DNA of 64,000 nt from Novosphingobium sp. (GTDB lineage: Bacteria > Pseudomonadota > Alphaproteobacteria > Sphingomonadales > Sphingomonadaceae), in NCBI GenBank assembly GCA_024236235.1, contig JACKKV010000004.1, positions 1-64,000 of the forward strand. The letters are read 5' to 3'. A program made the translations under genes and the position numbers. The first letter of the stretch is position 1, and every line of letters begins with the position of its first letter. Positions 15,909-25,238 of the stretch are shown here, piece after piece. The notes below the pieces were generated by a model. That model saw only the letters and a list, made by a program, of their open reading frames with translations, ran no database searches and was not told the DNA's origin.

Positions 15909-17420
15909 ATGGCCGATGAAGACCTTTTGATCCGCTCCGAACAGAGCGCGCAAACCCGTGCGCTGCCCGCCAATATCGAGGCGGAAGCCGCCTTTCTGGG
16001 CGCCATCCTGATTGATAATCGGGTGATGGAAGACCTGCGCACCACGTTGCGGCCCGAACATTTCTTCGAACCGCTGCACGGGCGGCTCTATGAACGGATC
16101 GCGACTCTGGTTGACCGGCAGGCGGTGGCGACCCCGGTCACGCTCAAACCCTATTTCGAATCAGACCCGGCACTGAAGGAATTGGGCGGCATCACCTATC
16201 TGGCGCGGCTGACCGCTGATGGACAGGGATTGCTCGCCGCGCGCGAACTGGCCGAACAGATTTACGACCTGGCCCTGTTGCGCGAACTGGTCAGCGTCGG
16301 GCGCACCATGGTGGAAGGCGCGCTCGACACCTCTGAAGACATCGCGCCGATGCAGCAGATCGAACGGGCGGAAGCGGCCCTTTACACTGTTGCGGAAGGG
16401 GCATCGTCGGGCAACGAGGCACAGCAGTTCGGCAGCGCGACTAACACCGCGCTGGCAATGATCGAGCATGCGCTCAAATCGGGCGGGCATATTTCAGGCA
16501 CCACCACCGGGCTGACCAGCGTCAATGAAAAGGTCGGCGGACTGCACAAGTCCGATCTGGTGATTTTGGCCGGACGGCCCGGCATGGGCAAGACATCGCT
16601 GGCCACCAATATCGCCTTCAATGCCGCTGACCGGCTGCTGCGCGATATCGAGGACGGTATTCCGAAAGAACAATCGGTTGGTGCCGCTGTGGCATTTTTC
16701 AGCCTGGAAATGAGTGCAGATCAGCTCGCCACCCGCATTCTCGCCGAACAGGCTGAAATCAGCAGCGAATTGCTACGCATGGGCAAGATCAGCCGCGAGG
16801 ATTTCCAGAAACTGTGCTTCGCCAGTCAGCGGCTGAACGAGCTTCCGCTCTATATCGACGATACGCCCGCGCTTTCCATTGCTGCGCTGCGTACACGGGC
16901 CCGGCGGCTCAAGCGGCGCCACAATATCGGCCTGGTGGTGGTCGATTACCTCCAGCTGTTGCAAGGCACGCAACGCGCCAATGACAATCGCGTCAACGAA
17001 ATATCGGAGATCAGCCGCGGGTTGAAGACGCTGGCCAAGGAACTGGAAGTGCCGGTGATTGCGCTGTCGCAGCTGTCCCGCGCGGTGGAACAGCGCGATG
17101 ACAAGCGCCCGATGCTGTCCGACCTGCGCGAATCCGGCTCCATCGAGCAGGACGCCGATATGGTGTGGTTCGTGTTTCGTGAAGATTACTACGTCGCCTC
17201 GCGCGAACCGAAACGCCCGGTGGAAAGCGACGACGCCAAGATTCACGATGCGCATGCCAACTGGGCGGCGGAAATGGAGCGTGTCTACGGCCTTGCCGAG
17301 CTGATCGTGGCCAAGCAGCGCCATGGTTCGACCGGCAAGGTCCGGCTGCGTTTCGAACCCAGGATCACCCGCTTTTCCGATCTGGCCGACGATGCGCTGG
17401 CCGCCAACAGTTACGACTAG
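15909..17420 (+). CDS. dnaB: Replicative DNA helicase DnaB
   Basis: Hexameric 5'-3' replicative helicase of 503 aa. The N-terminal domain (LPANIEAEAAFLGAILIDN, EHFFEPLHGRLYERI) docks the primase. The RecA-like motor carries Walker A AGRPGMGKTSLA, VAFFSLEMSADQLATRIL, Walker B LVVVDYLQLLQG and VPVIALSQLSRAVEQR with the sensor residues. DKRPMLSDLRESGSIEQDAD holds the arginine-finger region. It ends with RHGSTGKVRLRFEPRITRF. The longer open frame upstream is ignored because MADEDLL gives the family N-terminus. Confidence 0.97.
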   Translation: MADEDLLIRSEQSAQTRALPANIEAEAAFLGAILIDNRVMEDLRTTLRPEHFFEPLHGRLYERIATLVDRQAVATPVTLKPYFESDPALKELGGITYLARLTADGQGLLAARELAEQIYDLALLRELVSVGRTMVEGALDTSEDIAPMQQIERAEAALYTVAEGASSGNEAQQFGSATNTALAMIEHALKSGGHISGTTTGLTSVNEKVGGLHKSDLVILAGRPGMGKTSLATNIAFNAADRLLRDIEDGIPKEQSVGAAVAFFSLEMSADQLATRILAEQAEISSELLRMGKISREDFQKLCFASQRLNELPLYIDDTPALSIAALRTRARRLKRRHNIGLVVVDYLQLLQGTQRANDNRVNEISEISRGLKTLAKELEVPVIALSQLSRAVEQRDDKRPMLSDLRESGSIEQDADMVWFVFREDYYVASREPKRPVESDDAKIHDAHANWAAEMERVYGLAELIVAKQRHGSTGKVRLRFEPRITRFSDLADDALAANSYD

Positions 17421-17456
17421 GCGCCGAATTCGCCCACGCTGACTGGGGCGGGCCGC

Positions 17457-18626
17457 TCAGTCCTCCTCGCCGCTGGTCAACCCCAGGTTGAGCCGCCGTG
17501 TGACGGTGTAATCCAGCACCCCCACCAGCAGGAAGCTGAGCTTCCAGCGGATCGCGTTGAACCAGTTTCGCCGCGCAAGATGCACCGGCAGGGTTATGGC
17601 TTCCGACGCCTGCGTCATGCCGTCAATCATTTCCCGAAGCTTCGCGGCGAGCGGCGCGTCGTCAACCCGCAGCATCATCTCCAGATTGAGCCGCAGCGAT
17701 CGCATATCGAAATTGGCGCTGCCGACATAGGCCGCGTCATCGATGACGAGCAGCTTCATGTGCAGCTTGCAAGGCAGGAATTCATAGATGGCGGCGCCCG
17801 ATTTCAGCAGGCGCGTGTATAGCGATCGCGCCGCACCGATGGTCGCGCCATTGTCCGACCTGGCCGCCATGACCAGCCGAGCGGTGCCCCGCCCGGCAAT
17901 CCGCCGGATCAGTCGCCGCATGCTGAGCGGGGGCGAGAAGTAGGCCATGACCAGGTCCAGCCGCGTCGCCCGGGCCAGATCGCGCTTGATGGTCGCAACC
18001 AGGCTGTTCGGCACGCGGGTCGGGCCGCCGATCAGCAGCCGAACCGGCCCGTCCCCCGGAGACCATTCTCGCACCAGGCGCCGTACATCGCCAAAGCGCG
18101 CGCGCCGGTCATGCGTCCAGCGGGCGAGGCAATCGAACCAGGCGGTCAGCTGGCTGACGACCGGGCCCTGCACTTCCAGCCCCAGGTCGTGCCAGCCATT
18201 CTCGCTGGGCGGCGCGAAATAATGCTCCGACACATTGAAGCCGCCGATCAGGGCAGTCGCATCGTCGGCAATGACCAGCTTCTGGTGATTGCGGATGAGA
18301 TAGCGGACCGATCGCCGCGCGTTGAACGTTGCGAAACTGCCGCCTGAATCTACGATCGGTTCGAAAAAGGCGTCTGGCGCGGCGGTGCCGAAGCCGTCAA
18401 CGATCAGCCGCACCGCCACCCCGCGCCGCGCTGCCTCAGCCAGCGCGTTACGCACCTGTTCGCCGATGCTGTCATCCTCGAACAGGTAGTAATAGACATG
18501 CAGCGATGTCCGCGCCCTGCCGATGATGTCGATCAGGGCGCGCAGCCGGTCTTGCCCGCAAGGGTAGAAGGTCAGCTCGTGGCCATGGGCCGAAAGGCTG
18601 AAGGGGTCCGGATCTCGATAGGCCAT
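17457..18626 (-). CDS. Phospholipase D-family cardiolipin synthase-like protein
   Basis: A 389-aa protein with two HKD phosphatidyltransferase motifs, NHQKLVIADD followed by GGFN in the first half and HMKLLVIDD followed by GSANFD in the second. The DSIGEQVRNALAEAARRGVAVRLIVDG block is typical of ClsB/ClsC-type cardiolipin synthases. There are no N-terminal membrane helices, but a hydrophobic stretch occurs near the end (LSFLLVGVLDYTV). The ATG at 18626 is used because GGAAG lies about ten bases before it; a GTG at 18644 has its AAGGG too close. It converges with dnaB. Confidence 0.87.
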   Translation of the reverse strand: MAYRDPDPFSLSAHGHELTFYPCGQDRLRALIDIIGRARTSLHVYYYLFEDDSIGEQVRNALAEAARRGVAVRLIVDGFGTAAPDAFFEPIVDSGGSFATFNARRSVRYLIRNHQKLVIADDATALIGGFNVSEHYFAPPSENGWHDLGLEVQGPVVSQLTAWFDCLARWTHDRRARFGDVRRLVREWSPGDGPVRLLIGGPTRVPNSLVATIKRDLARATRLDLVMAYFSPPLSMRRLIRRIAGRGTARLVMAARSDNGATIGAARSLYTRLLKSGAAIYEFLPCKLHMKLLVIDDAAYVGSANFDMRSLRLNLEMMLRVDDAPLAAKLREMIDGMTQASEAITLPVHLARRNWFNAIRWKLSFLLVGVLDYTVTRRLNLGLTSGEED

Positions 18627-18652
18627 GGCAGCACTGTCTTCCACACCCTTGG

Positions 18653-19444
18653 CTAGAGTTCCAGCTTCAGGCTGAGAATCAGGCTGTCATCGGTCAGATC
18701 GCGCATGGATGGACCATTCATGCCCGTGTAATCGAGCGAGACGGACAAACCCGATCCGGCGTGGAAGCTCAGCCCCGCACCCCAGTCCATCACCTTGTGG
18801 TCAGGATCCAGAGTGTAGGCGCCGTCCGTATATCCCGCATGAAGTTTCGCCGAAAATGGCGTGCTGCCAATGGGGATCGCAAGGTCAGCAAAGACATAGA
18901 CATTGTCCAGACCACCCAGCGCGGCCTGATGCCACGCATACCAGATGCCCACGCTCGGCCGCACCACGCCGAAATCGCCATAGAGGTGGAGCGCCGTTTC
19001 CCAGGAATTGGAATGGGGCAACAAGGCATGATCGGCATCGGGATAATAGTAATAGAGCAGGGTCACATCGGCGGTGAGATTGGGCGCGATCTGCCCGGAC
19101 CAGCCCGCCAGCACGTCCAGCTCAACCGCGCCCAGATAGGGATCGTTCCCGGTCGTGCTGGCAAAGGCGCCCAGGTAGAAACCGGAACGATGCGTGGCGA
19201 TCACCAGCGCCTGCGCCGCCGGGCTGCCGGTCGAATAGGAAAAGCCGCGGTCCCGGTAATCGCTGACCAGCTTGAATTCGGCTGACAGGCTGACCGGTCT
19301 GTCACCACTTTGATCGGTGACGGTCTCCTCGACGGGCTCATGCGCGAGCACTTCAGCATGGGTCGCACAGAGCACGCCTGCGGCGATCGTCGCGCGCAGT
19401 GTCTTTCGGCATTGGCTGCCGATCACCCTTGAAACGCCCCGCAA
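18653..19444 (-). CDS. TorF-family putative porin
   Basis: Outer-membrane protein of 263 aa with a Sec signal peptide (TIAAGVLCATHAEVLAHE). Alternating beta-strand segments follow through to the C-terminus. The diagnostic start of the mature region, LSAEFKLVSDYRDRGFSYS, matches the TorF/TIGR02001 porin pattern (SYRGxS near the start). Later strands include LDVLAGWSGQIAPNLTADV and GAGLSFHAGSGLSVSLDYTG. The start is a TTG seven bases after GGGGG. It is adjacent to and downstream of nothing obvious functionally; substrate unknown. Confidence 0.82.
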   Translation of the reverse strand: MRGVSRVIGSQCRKTLRATIAAGVLCATHAEVLAHEPVEETVTDQSGDRPVSLSAEFKLVSDYRDRGFSYSTGSPAAQALVIATHRSGFYLGAFASTTGNDPYLGAVELDVLAGWSGQIAPNLTADVTLLYYYYPDADHALLPHSNSWETALHLYGDFGVVRPSVGIWYAWHQAALGGLDNVYVFADLAIPIGSTPFSAKLHAGYTDGAYTLDPDHKVMDWGAGLSFHAGSGLSVSLDYTGMNGPSMRDLTDDSLILSLKLEL

Positions 19445-19594
19445 AGCTTTTCCCCCAACCGCTTTGCCGCGCAGGTTAGCCGCAATCCCGACCGGTGGTC
19501 CAGCAGATGACCTGCCGGACGCAAATTCTTGACTTTCGCATGGTCAGCGCCTATCGGCCTCGCTTTCCCGACACGCTTAATTATCGGAGTGCCC

Positions 19595-19939
19595 ATGGCG
19601 CGCGTTACTGTCGAAGATTGCGTCGACAAGGTTCCCAACCGTTTCGACCTCGTTCTGCTGGCCGCGCAGCGTGCGCGCGAAATTTCCGGCGGTGCGGAAC
19701 TGACGCTGGACCGCGACCGGGACAAGAACCCGGTGGTAGCCCTGCGCGAAATCGCCGAGGAAACGGTACGCCCCAAGCTGTTGAAGGAAAGCCTGGTGCA
19801 GTCGCTGCAGCGGGTGCTGCCGGATGACGAAGACGAAGCGGATGAAATCGGCTCGCTCTCGCAGAGCGCGGAAGCGCTGCGCATCACCGCGGCCGCGCCA
19901 ACCCGCAATACCTCGCTGGGTGCCGATTTCGAAGGCTGA
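19595..19939 (+). CDS. rpoZ: DNA-directed RNA polymerase omega subunit
   Basis: A 114-aa omega subunit that assists beta' folding and assembly and, in other bacteria, contributes to the ppGpp site. It starts MARVTVEDCVDKVPNRFDLVLLAAQR, the universal omega signature, with VVALREIAEETV after it. The C-terminal acidic and Ala-rich tail is an alphaproteobacterial extension. CGGAG lies just upstream of the ATG. spoT/rel, often next to rpoZ in other bacteria, is not adjacent here. Confidence 0.96.
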   Translation: MARVTVEDCVDKVPNRFDLVLLAAQRAREISGGAELTLDRDRDKNPVVALREIAEETVRPKLLKESLVQSLQRVLPDDEDEADEIGSLSQSAEALRITAAAPTRNTSLGADFEG

Positions 19940-19981
19940 CTGAACGGGCGGCACCTGTCCGCCTTTGTGACAGCATCGTAC

Positions 19982-20003
19982 CGCCCCTTGCCTTCAAGGG
20001 GCG
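19982..20003 (+). terminator. Stem-loop after rpoZ
   Basis: A perfect 9-bp inverted repeat (CGCCCCTTG with CAAGGGGCG) around a four-base CCTT loop, 42 bases after the rpoZ stop. There is no T-run, so it may be a Rho-independent terminator of poor type or a transcript-stabilising hairpin. Confidence 0.4.
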
Positions 20004-20063
20004 AACCCGCAGTCTGATCGTCCGTTACGAATCGGCTTCCGGGGCCGTCAGGGGACAGGCGCG

Positions 20064-20795
20064 ATGGCAGTCATAGCAGTTTACAGTGTCAAGGGCGGGG
20101 TCGGCAAAACCACCATCGCCGCCAATCTGGCCTGGTGTTCAGCCACTATTTCCCGTCGCCGCACCCTGCTGTGGGATCTCGATCCAGCAGGCGGGGCAGC
20201 CTTTCTGTTCGGCGTCGATGCCAATGACACTGATCGCGCCGCCAGGCTTTTCGCCGGCAAGGGCGGTGCGGACAAGGCGATCAGGCCCAGCGGATTTGAC
20301 CGGCTGGACCTGCTGCCCGCCGACGAAAGCCTGCGCGGGCTGGAATTCCAGCTGCTCGCCCTTGGCAAACGGCGGCGGCTCGGCAAGATCGCGCGGGCGC
20401 TGTCACGCGAATATGACCGGATCATCCTTGATTGCCCGCCCGTACTGAACGAAGTCAGCGGACAGGTGATCCGCGCCGCCGATCTGGTGATCGTGCCCCT
20501 GCCCGCATCGCCCCTGTCCATGCGCGCGCTCAGGCAAATACAGGATGATTTCGCCGCCAATCACAAACAGCACCCGCCGATCCTGCCGGTGCTGTCCATG
20601 TATGATGCGCGGCGCAGACTGCACAAGGAAACGCGCGCCGAATGGCCGAACTGGCCCGTCATTCCCATGGCCAGCCTGATCGAACGGATGGCGGACACGA
20701 AGCGCCCGGCGGGCGCGCTCGCCCCTTCCAGCCCGCAGGCGCAAAGTTTCGCCCGGCTTTGGACCGCAGTGGAGCGCAAGCTGGCTAAGGGTTGA
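20064..20795 (+). CDS. ParA/MinD-family ATPase without a ParB partner
   Basis: A 243-aa deviant-Walker ATPase. Walker A is YSVKGGVGKTTIAANLAW, with the signature Lys before GGVGKT. The switch DLDPAGGAAF and Walker B RIILDCPPVLNEVS are intact. This class works as an ATP-dependent positioning factor for DNA, chemoreceptor arrays or polysaccharide machinery. No ParB-like gene or parS-like cluster is visible nearby, and neighbours are rpoZ and ftsH. It converges with ftsH eight bases away. The chromosomal parAB pair is expected elsewhere, so this is an orphan with unknown cargo. Confidence 0.88.
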   Translation: MAVIAVYSVKGGVGKTTIAANLAWCSATISRRRTLLWDLDPAGGAAFLFGVDANDTDRAARLFAGKGGADKAIRPSGFDRLDLLPADESLRGLEFQLLALGKRRRLGKIARALSREYDRIILDCPPVLNEVSGQVIRAADLVIVPLPASPLSMRALRQIQDDFAANHKQHPPILPVLSMYDARRRLHKETRAEWPNWPVIPMASLIERMADTKRPAGALAPSSPQAQSFARLWTAVERKLAKG

Positions 20796-20803
20796 GCGGA
20801 GCC

Positions 20804-22747
20804 TCAGGCCCCCTGCGGGGCCGAATCGCCGCTGCCGCCAAACCGCTTGCCAGCCTTGGGAATCGCCGAACCATGCACCGGCCGGGCAATGACCGGCCCT
20901 TGCGGCTGGTCAGGCCGGTCAATCTTGCCATCTTCCAGCAGCTGCCGGATGTCATCGCCGCTCAGCGTTTCATATTCGAGCAGCGCCTGCGCCAGCAGGT
21001 GCAACTGGTCTTCATGCTGCCTCAGCAAATCGGTTGCGCGCTGGTGTGCGCCTTCGACCAGAGTCTTGATTTCCGAATCGATCAGCTTGTTGGTCTCGTC
21101 CGAACCCATGGTGCGTTGCGAGCCGCCCATGCCCAGATAACCTTCCTGGGTCTGTTCATATTGCAGCGGACCAAGCTTGTCCGACATGCCCCACCGCGTG
21201 ACCATGTTGCGAGCAAGATCCGTGGCGTAATGAATGTCCGAGGACGCGCCCGAAGACACCTTGTCATAGCCGAAGATGATTTCCTCGGCCACGCGCCCGC
21301 CCATGCTGACCGCGAGGTTCGCATGCATCTTGTCGCGGTGATAGGAATAATTGTCCCGTTCCGGCAGACGCATCACCATGCCCAGCGCACGGCCGCGCGG
21401 AATGATGGTGGCCTTGTGGATCGGATCCGACGCTTCTTCATGGACGGCGACGATGGCATGGCCAGCCTCGTGATAGGCGGTCATCTTCTTCTCGTCGTCA
21501 GTCATGACCATGGAACGGCGTTCCGCCCCCATCATCACCTTGTCCTTTGCATCCTCGAATTCCTGCATGGCAACGAGGCGCTTGTTGCGCCGCGCGGCCA
21601 GCAGCGCCGCCTCGTTCACCAGATTGGCAAGGTCTGCGCCTGAAAAGCCTGGCGTGCCGCGCGCGATGGTGCGCGCGTTGACATCAGGCGCCAGCGGCAC
21701 TTTCTTCATATGGACGGAGAGAATCTTTTCGCGCCCGTCGATGTCCGGGATCGGCACCACCACCTGGCGGTCAAACCGGCCAGGCCGGAGCAAGGCAGGG
21801 TCCAGCACATCCGGGCGGTTGGTCGCGGCGATGATGATAATGCCTTCATTGGCCTCGAACCCGTCCATTTCGACCAGCAGCTGGTTCAGCGTCTGTTCGC
21901 GTTCGTCATTCGAATTGCCGAGGCCATGGCCGCGATGACGGCCCACCGCATCGATTTCATCAATGAAGACGATGCAGGGCGCATTCTTCTTGGCCTGTTC
22001 GAACATGTCGCGCACGCGGGATGCGCCGACGCCAACGAACATTTCGACAAAGTCCGAACCCGAAATGGTGAAGAAGGGCACGCCCGCCTCCCCCGCGATG
22101 GCGCGGGCGAGCAAGGTCTTGCCGGTGCCGGGCGAACCGACCAACAAGGCGCCCTTGGGAATCTGCCCGCCAAGCTTGGAAAAACGCTGGGGATCGCGCA
22201 GGAATTCGACTATTTCCTGCAATTCCTCGCGCGCTTCATCGATCCCGGCGACATCGTCAAAGGTCACCCGGCCCTGCCGTTCGGTCAGCAGCTTGGCCTT
22301 CGACTTGCCGAAGCCCATTGCGCCCGAACCGCCACCCTTCTGCATCTGGCGCAGGGCAAAGAAGGCGATGCCCATGATCAGCAGGAACGGCAGCGACTGG
22401 AAAAGAATATAAAGCAGCAGGTTGGGCTCGTCCGCAGCCTTGCCCGAAAATTCGACATTATTGTCTTCGAGCAGGCGCGGAAGATCCGTGTCATCAGGGA
22501 TCGGCACGGTCGAAAAAGGTTGATCGTTCTTCATCGTGCCCGTGATGCTGCCGGGCGCGATTTCAACCGACTTCACGCTGCCTTCGGCAACCTTGCCGCG
22601 AAAATCGGAATAGGTGATCTCCGCCCCGCCGGGCTGGCTGCCCGCACCGAACAGCGAGACGGCCAGCAGCAGTGCCATGAAAATGGCGCCCCACACCATC
22701 AGGCTCTTGATCCAGGGATTGCCTTCGGGCGGCCGGTCTTCATTCAT
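20804..22747 (-). CDS. ftsH: ATP-dependent zinc metalloprotease FtsH
   Basis: Membrane-anchored AAA+ protease of 647 aa that degrades unassembled membrane proteins and regulators. Two membrane helices flank a periplasmic segment (IKSLMVWGAIFMALLLAVSL; LLLYILFQSLPFLLIMGIAF). The AAA module has Walker A GSPGTGKTLLARA, pore loop FVEMFVG, Walker B IVFIDEIDA and SRH RPDVLDPALLRPGRFD. The peptidase domain carries zinc motif HEAGH. In many proteobacteria ftsH follows tilS; tilS is not visible here. It is divergent from htpX. Confidence 0.98.
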   Translation of the reverse strand: MNEDRPPEGNPWIKSLMVWGAIFMALLLAVSLFGAGSQPGGAEITYSDFRGKVAEGSVKSVEIAPGSITGTMKNDQPFSTVPIPDDTDLPRLLEDNNVEFSGKAADEPNLLLYILFQSLPFLLIMGIAFFALRQMQKGGGSGAMGFGKSKAKLLTERQGRVTFDDVAGIDEAREELQEIVEFLRDPQRFSKLGGQIPKGALLVGSPGTGKTLLARAIAGEAGVPFFTISGSDFVEMFVGVGASRVRDMFEQAKKNAPCIVFIDEIDAVGRHRGHGLGNSNDEREQTLNQLLVEMDGFEANEGIIIIAATNRPDVLDPALLRPGRFDRQVVVPIPDIDGREKILSVHMKKVPLAPDVNARTIARGTPGFSGADLANLVNEAALLAARRNKRLVAMQEFEDAKDKVMMGAERRSMVMTDDEKKMTAYHEAGHAIVAVHEEASDPIHKATIIPRGRALGMVMRLPERDNYSYHRDKMHANLAVSMGGRVAEEIIFGYDKVSSGASSDIHYATDLARNMVTRWGMSDKLGPLQYEQTQEGYLGMGGSQRTMGSDETNKLIDSEIKTLVEGAHQRATDLLRQHEDQLHLLAQALLEYETLSGDDIRQLLEDGKIDRPDQPQGPVIARPVHGSAIPKAGKRFGGSGDSAPQGA

Positions 22748-22862
22748 CGCAGATCGATCCTTTCTGCGCTGAATGTAGGGAGAGACAGGTGAATGGCAAG
22801 CTAATGACGTTCCATTGCAGCGCAGGCCAGCGCATCCTACATTCGTTCAGTCCGGATTTTTC

Positions 22863-23750
22863 ATGGAGACGGTCGTGAACGGTTTGAAAACGACGATGCT
22901 GCTGGCGGCGCTGACGGCGCTGTTCATGGCGCTGGGCTTTACCTTCGGCGGGACTGGCGGGGCATTGATCGCGCTGCTGGTGGCGGCGGGGATGAATCTG
23001 GTCACTTACTGGAACGCGGACCGGATTGTTCTTTCCATGCATGGCGCAAAGGAAGTGGACGCGGCCAGTGCGCCAGACTTTTACGGGCTGGTCGCCGAAC
23101 TGGCGCAGCGCGCGAACCTGCCCATGCCCAAGGTCTATCTGGTCGACAGCCCCAACCCCAACGCTTTTGCGACGGGCCGCGACCCCGAACACGCCGCCGT
23201 CGCTGCGACCACTGGCCTGCTCGCCATGCTTACGCGCGAAGAAGTGGCGGGGGTGATGGCGCATGAGCTGGGCCACGTCCGCAATCGCGACACGCTGATC
23301 ATGACCATGGTGGCGACCATCGCCGGAGCGATTTCCATGATCGCCAATTTCGGCCTGTTCTTCGGCGGCAATCGCGGCAATGGCAACGCGGTGGCGGGCC
23401 TCCTCGCCGTGTTCCTCGCGCCCTTTGCCGCGATGATCGTGCAGATGGCGATCAGCCGCACCCGTGAATACGGCGCGGATCGCGCTGGTGCGGAAATTTC
23501 GGGCAATCCCGCCGCGCTCGCGTCCGCGCTAGCGAAAATCTCGGGCGCGGCCCGGCGCATTCCCAATCAGTTTGCCGAACGCAACCCGGCTGCGGCGCAG
23601 CTTTACATCGTCCCCGTCGGCCTGTCCGAAATGTTTTCCACTCATCCGGCGACGGAAAAACGGATCGCCGCGCTGAATGCAATGGCGCCGGGCCGCCCCC
23701 TGCAAAAGCGCCCCTCCGCGCTTGATCCGCTGAATCGTTCGGATTTCTGA
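22863..23750 (+). CDS. htpX: Zinc metalloprotease HtpX
   Basis: Membrane M48 protease of 295 aa, an inner-membrane quality-control enzyme that complements FtsH. Two N-terminal helices (TTMLLAALTALFMALGFTF; GALIALLVAAGMNLVTYW) precede the catalytic motif HELGHVRNRDTL. Two more helices around GLLAVFLAPFAAMIVQMAI precede the second zinc ligand in TREYGADRAGAEI. The C-terminus SEMFSTHPATEKRIAALNAM is canonical. The start METVVNGLK is chosen to begin at the first helix; an in-frame ATG 16 codons upstream adds unconserved sequence. It is divergent from ftsH, which fits their shared job. Confidence 0.95.
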   Translation: METVVNGLKTTMLLAALTALFMALGFTFGGTGGALIALLVAAGMNLVTYWNADRIVLSMHGAKEVDAASAPDFYGLVAELAQRANLPMPKVYLVDSPNPNAFATGRDPEHAAVAATTGLLAMLTREEVAGVMAHELGHVRNRDTLIMTMVATIAGAISMIANFGLFFGGNRGNGNAVAGLLAVFLAPFAAMIVQMAISRTREYGADRAGAEISGNPAALASALAKISGAARRIPNQFAERNPAAAQLYIVPVGLSEMFSTHPATEKRIAALNAMAPGRPLQKRPSALDPLNRSDF

Positions 23751-23865
23751 CGAGCTTCTCGTTTGCGGCTTGCACATGATCGTAAATTGGTTTCCTATAT
23801 TTTCGGAATCGGTATAAGCGCTGCGCCTGTAGGGATGGCCATTGGCAAAGCATGGGAGATCGGGA

Positions 23866-25008
23866 ATGTTGGAACGCGACGGAAGTTTTTTGTATGGCGA
23901 AGATCACCGTGCCTTCCGCGACAGTGTGCGCAAGTTTCTTGAGCGCGAATTCATCCCTAATCTCGACAGCTTCGAGGAAGCAGGCCAGGTTTCGCGCGAA
24001 TTGTGGCTCAAGGCCGGCGAAGCGGGAATGCTCGGCCCGAGCGTGCCCGAGGAGTTCGGCGGACTGGGGCTGGACTTCACCTTCAACGCGATCATCAACG
24101 AGGAAATCACCTATGCGATGATGGCGGACGGGATGACCCTGCACAATGATGTGACCACGCCGTATTTCCTGCGCTACATGACTGACGAACAGCGCGAATA
24201 CTGGCTTCCCAGGATCGTTTCCGGCGATGCGATTACCGCCATCGCCATGACCGAACCGGGCGCAGGGTCCGATCTCCAGGGCATCCGCACCACTGCCCGG
24301 CGGGAAGGTGACGAATTCGTCATCAACGGGTCGAAAACCTACATCACCAATGGTCAGAACGCTGATGTCATCCTGACGGTCTGCAAGACGGATCCGGAAC
24401 TGGGGGCCAAGGGCACGTCAGTCATCATCGTCGAAGCTGACCGCCCCGGTTTTGAACGCGGCCGCAATCTCGACAAGGTCGGACAGTGGAGCGCGGACAC
24501 ATCCGAACTGTTTTACAATGACGTGCGCGTCCCGGCGAGCAATGTGGTGGGCGAAGTCAATCGCGGCTTCATCTATCTGGTCAGCGAACTGGCGCAGGAA
24601 CGCCTGTCAATCGCGCTTTCCTCGCAAGCCGCTGCCCAGCGCGCCTATGACGAGGCGATTGCCTTCACCAAGGACCGCACCGCCTTTGGCAAGAAGGTGT
24701 TCGATTTCCAGAACACCCGCTTCACCCTGGCGGACCTTGCTGCAAAGCTTCAGGTCGGCTGGGCGCATATCGACTGGGCGATCGCGCGGCACCTGAAGGG
24801 CGAACTGACCGTCGAAGAGGCTGCGGCTGCCAAATACTGGCACAGCGAAATGGCCTGGATGGCCTGCGACGCAGCGATGCAGCTGCATGGCGGCGCGGGA
24901 TATATGAACGAATACAATATCGCGCGCGTCTGGCGTGACCAGCGCATCCGCCGCATCTATGGCGGCACCTCCGAAATCATGCGGGAACTGATCGGGCGCT
25001 CACTCTGA
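23866..25008 (+). CDS. Acyl-CoA dehydrogenase
   Basis: FAD-dependent acyl-CoA dehydrogenase of 380 aa. The flavin/substrate segment AITAIAMTEPGAGSDLQGI and INGSKTYITNGQNAD are typical. In the C-terminal domain the usual Glu of the IYEGT motif is Gly (RIYGGTSEI). ERL in SELAQERLSIA supplies the helix-G Glu used as base by isovaleryl- and long-chain-type enzymes. QLHGGAGYMNEYNIARVWRD is intact. The ATG is preceded by GGGAGATCGGGA. It lies beside the P450 and aromatic operon, so oxidation of a branched acyl-CoA from that pathway is possible but inferred. Confidence 0.93.
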   Translation: MLERDGSFLYGEDHRAFRDSVRKFLEREFIPNLDSFEEAGQVSRELWLKAGEAGMLGPSVPEEFGGLGLDFTFNAIINEEITYAMMADGMTLHNDVTTPYFLRYMTDEQREYWLPRIVSGDAITAIAMTEPGAGSDLQGIRTTARREGDEFVINGSKTYITNGQNADVILTVCKTDPELGAKGTSVIIVEADRPGFERGRNLDKVGQWSADTSELFYNDVRVPASNVVGEVNRGFIYLVSELAQERLSIALSSQAAAQRAYDEAIAFTKDRTAFGKKVFDFQNTRFTLADLAAKLQVGWAHIDWAIARHLKGELTVEEAAAAKYWHSEMAWMACDAAMQLHGGAGYMNEYNIARVWRDQRIRRIYGGTSEIMRELIGRSL

Positions 25009-25030
25009 CCCGTTTCGCCGAGGCAAAGTG

Positions 25031-25057
25031 AAAGGGCCGGGCAACACCCGGCCCTTT
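25031..25057. terminator. Bidirectional terminator hairpin between convergent genes
   Basis: A perfect 11-bp inverted repeat (AAAGGGCCGGG with CCCGGCCCTTT) around a five-base loop. It lies between the acyl-CoA dehydrogenase stop at 25008 (plus) and the rubredoxin stop at 25062 (minus). Terminal A/T bases on both sides let it act in both directions. Confidence 0.8.
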
Positions 25058-25061
25058 CTCA

Positions 25062-25238
25062 TTACCAGTCGATCATGTCGAAATCGCGCTTTTCGGAACC
25101 ACATTCCGGGCAGATCCAGTCTTCCGGAACATCGGCCCAACGTGTGCCGGGGGCGATGCCATCATCGGGCCAGCCTTCCGCCTCGTCGTAAATATAGCCG
25201 CAATTGAGGCATTTGAAGCGGCGGAAGGGCTCAGACAT
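25062..25238 (-). CDS. Rubredoxin
   Basis: A 58-aa one-iron electron carrier. The four iron-binding cysteines are Cys10 and Cys13 in FKCLNCGYIYDEA and Cys43 and Cys46 in DWICPECGSEKRDF. The middle segment GIAPGTRWADVPEDW is the standard rubredoxin core, of the AlkG2-like type that feeds alkane hydroxylases in other bacteria. Its ATG overlaps the last eight bases of the P450 gene, so it is almost surely co-translated with it. That makes it a candidate redox partner for the P450, which normally would use a 2Fe-2S ferredoxin. No ferredoxin reductase is encoded nearby. Confidence 0.95.
   Translation of the reverse strand: MSEPFRRFKCLNCGYIYDEAEGWPDDGIAPGTRWADVPEDWICPECGSEKRDFDMIDW

Noticed and set aside
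23761..23865. A -35/-10 promoter in front of the acyl-CoA dehydrogenase (TTGCAC and TATATT)
   Set aside because: The spacing of about 20 bases is too long for a sigma-70 promoter, and no other pair fits better.
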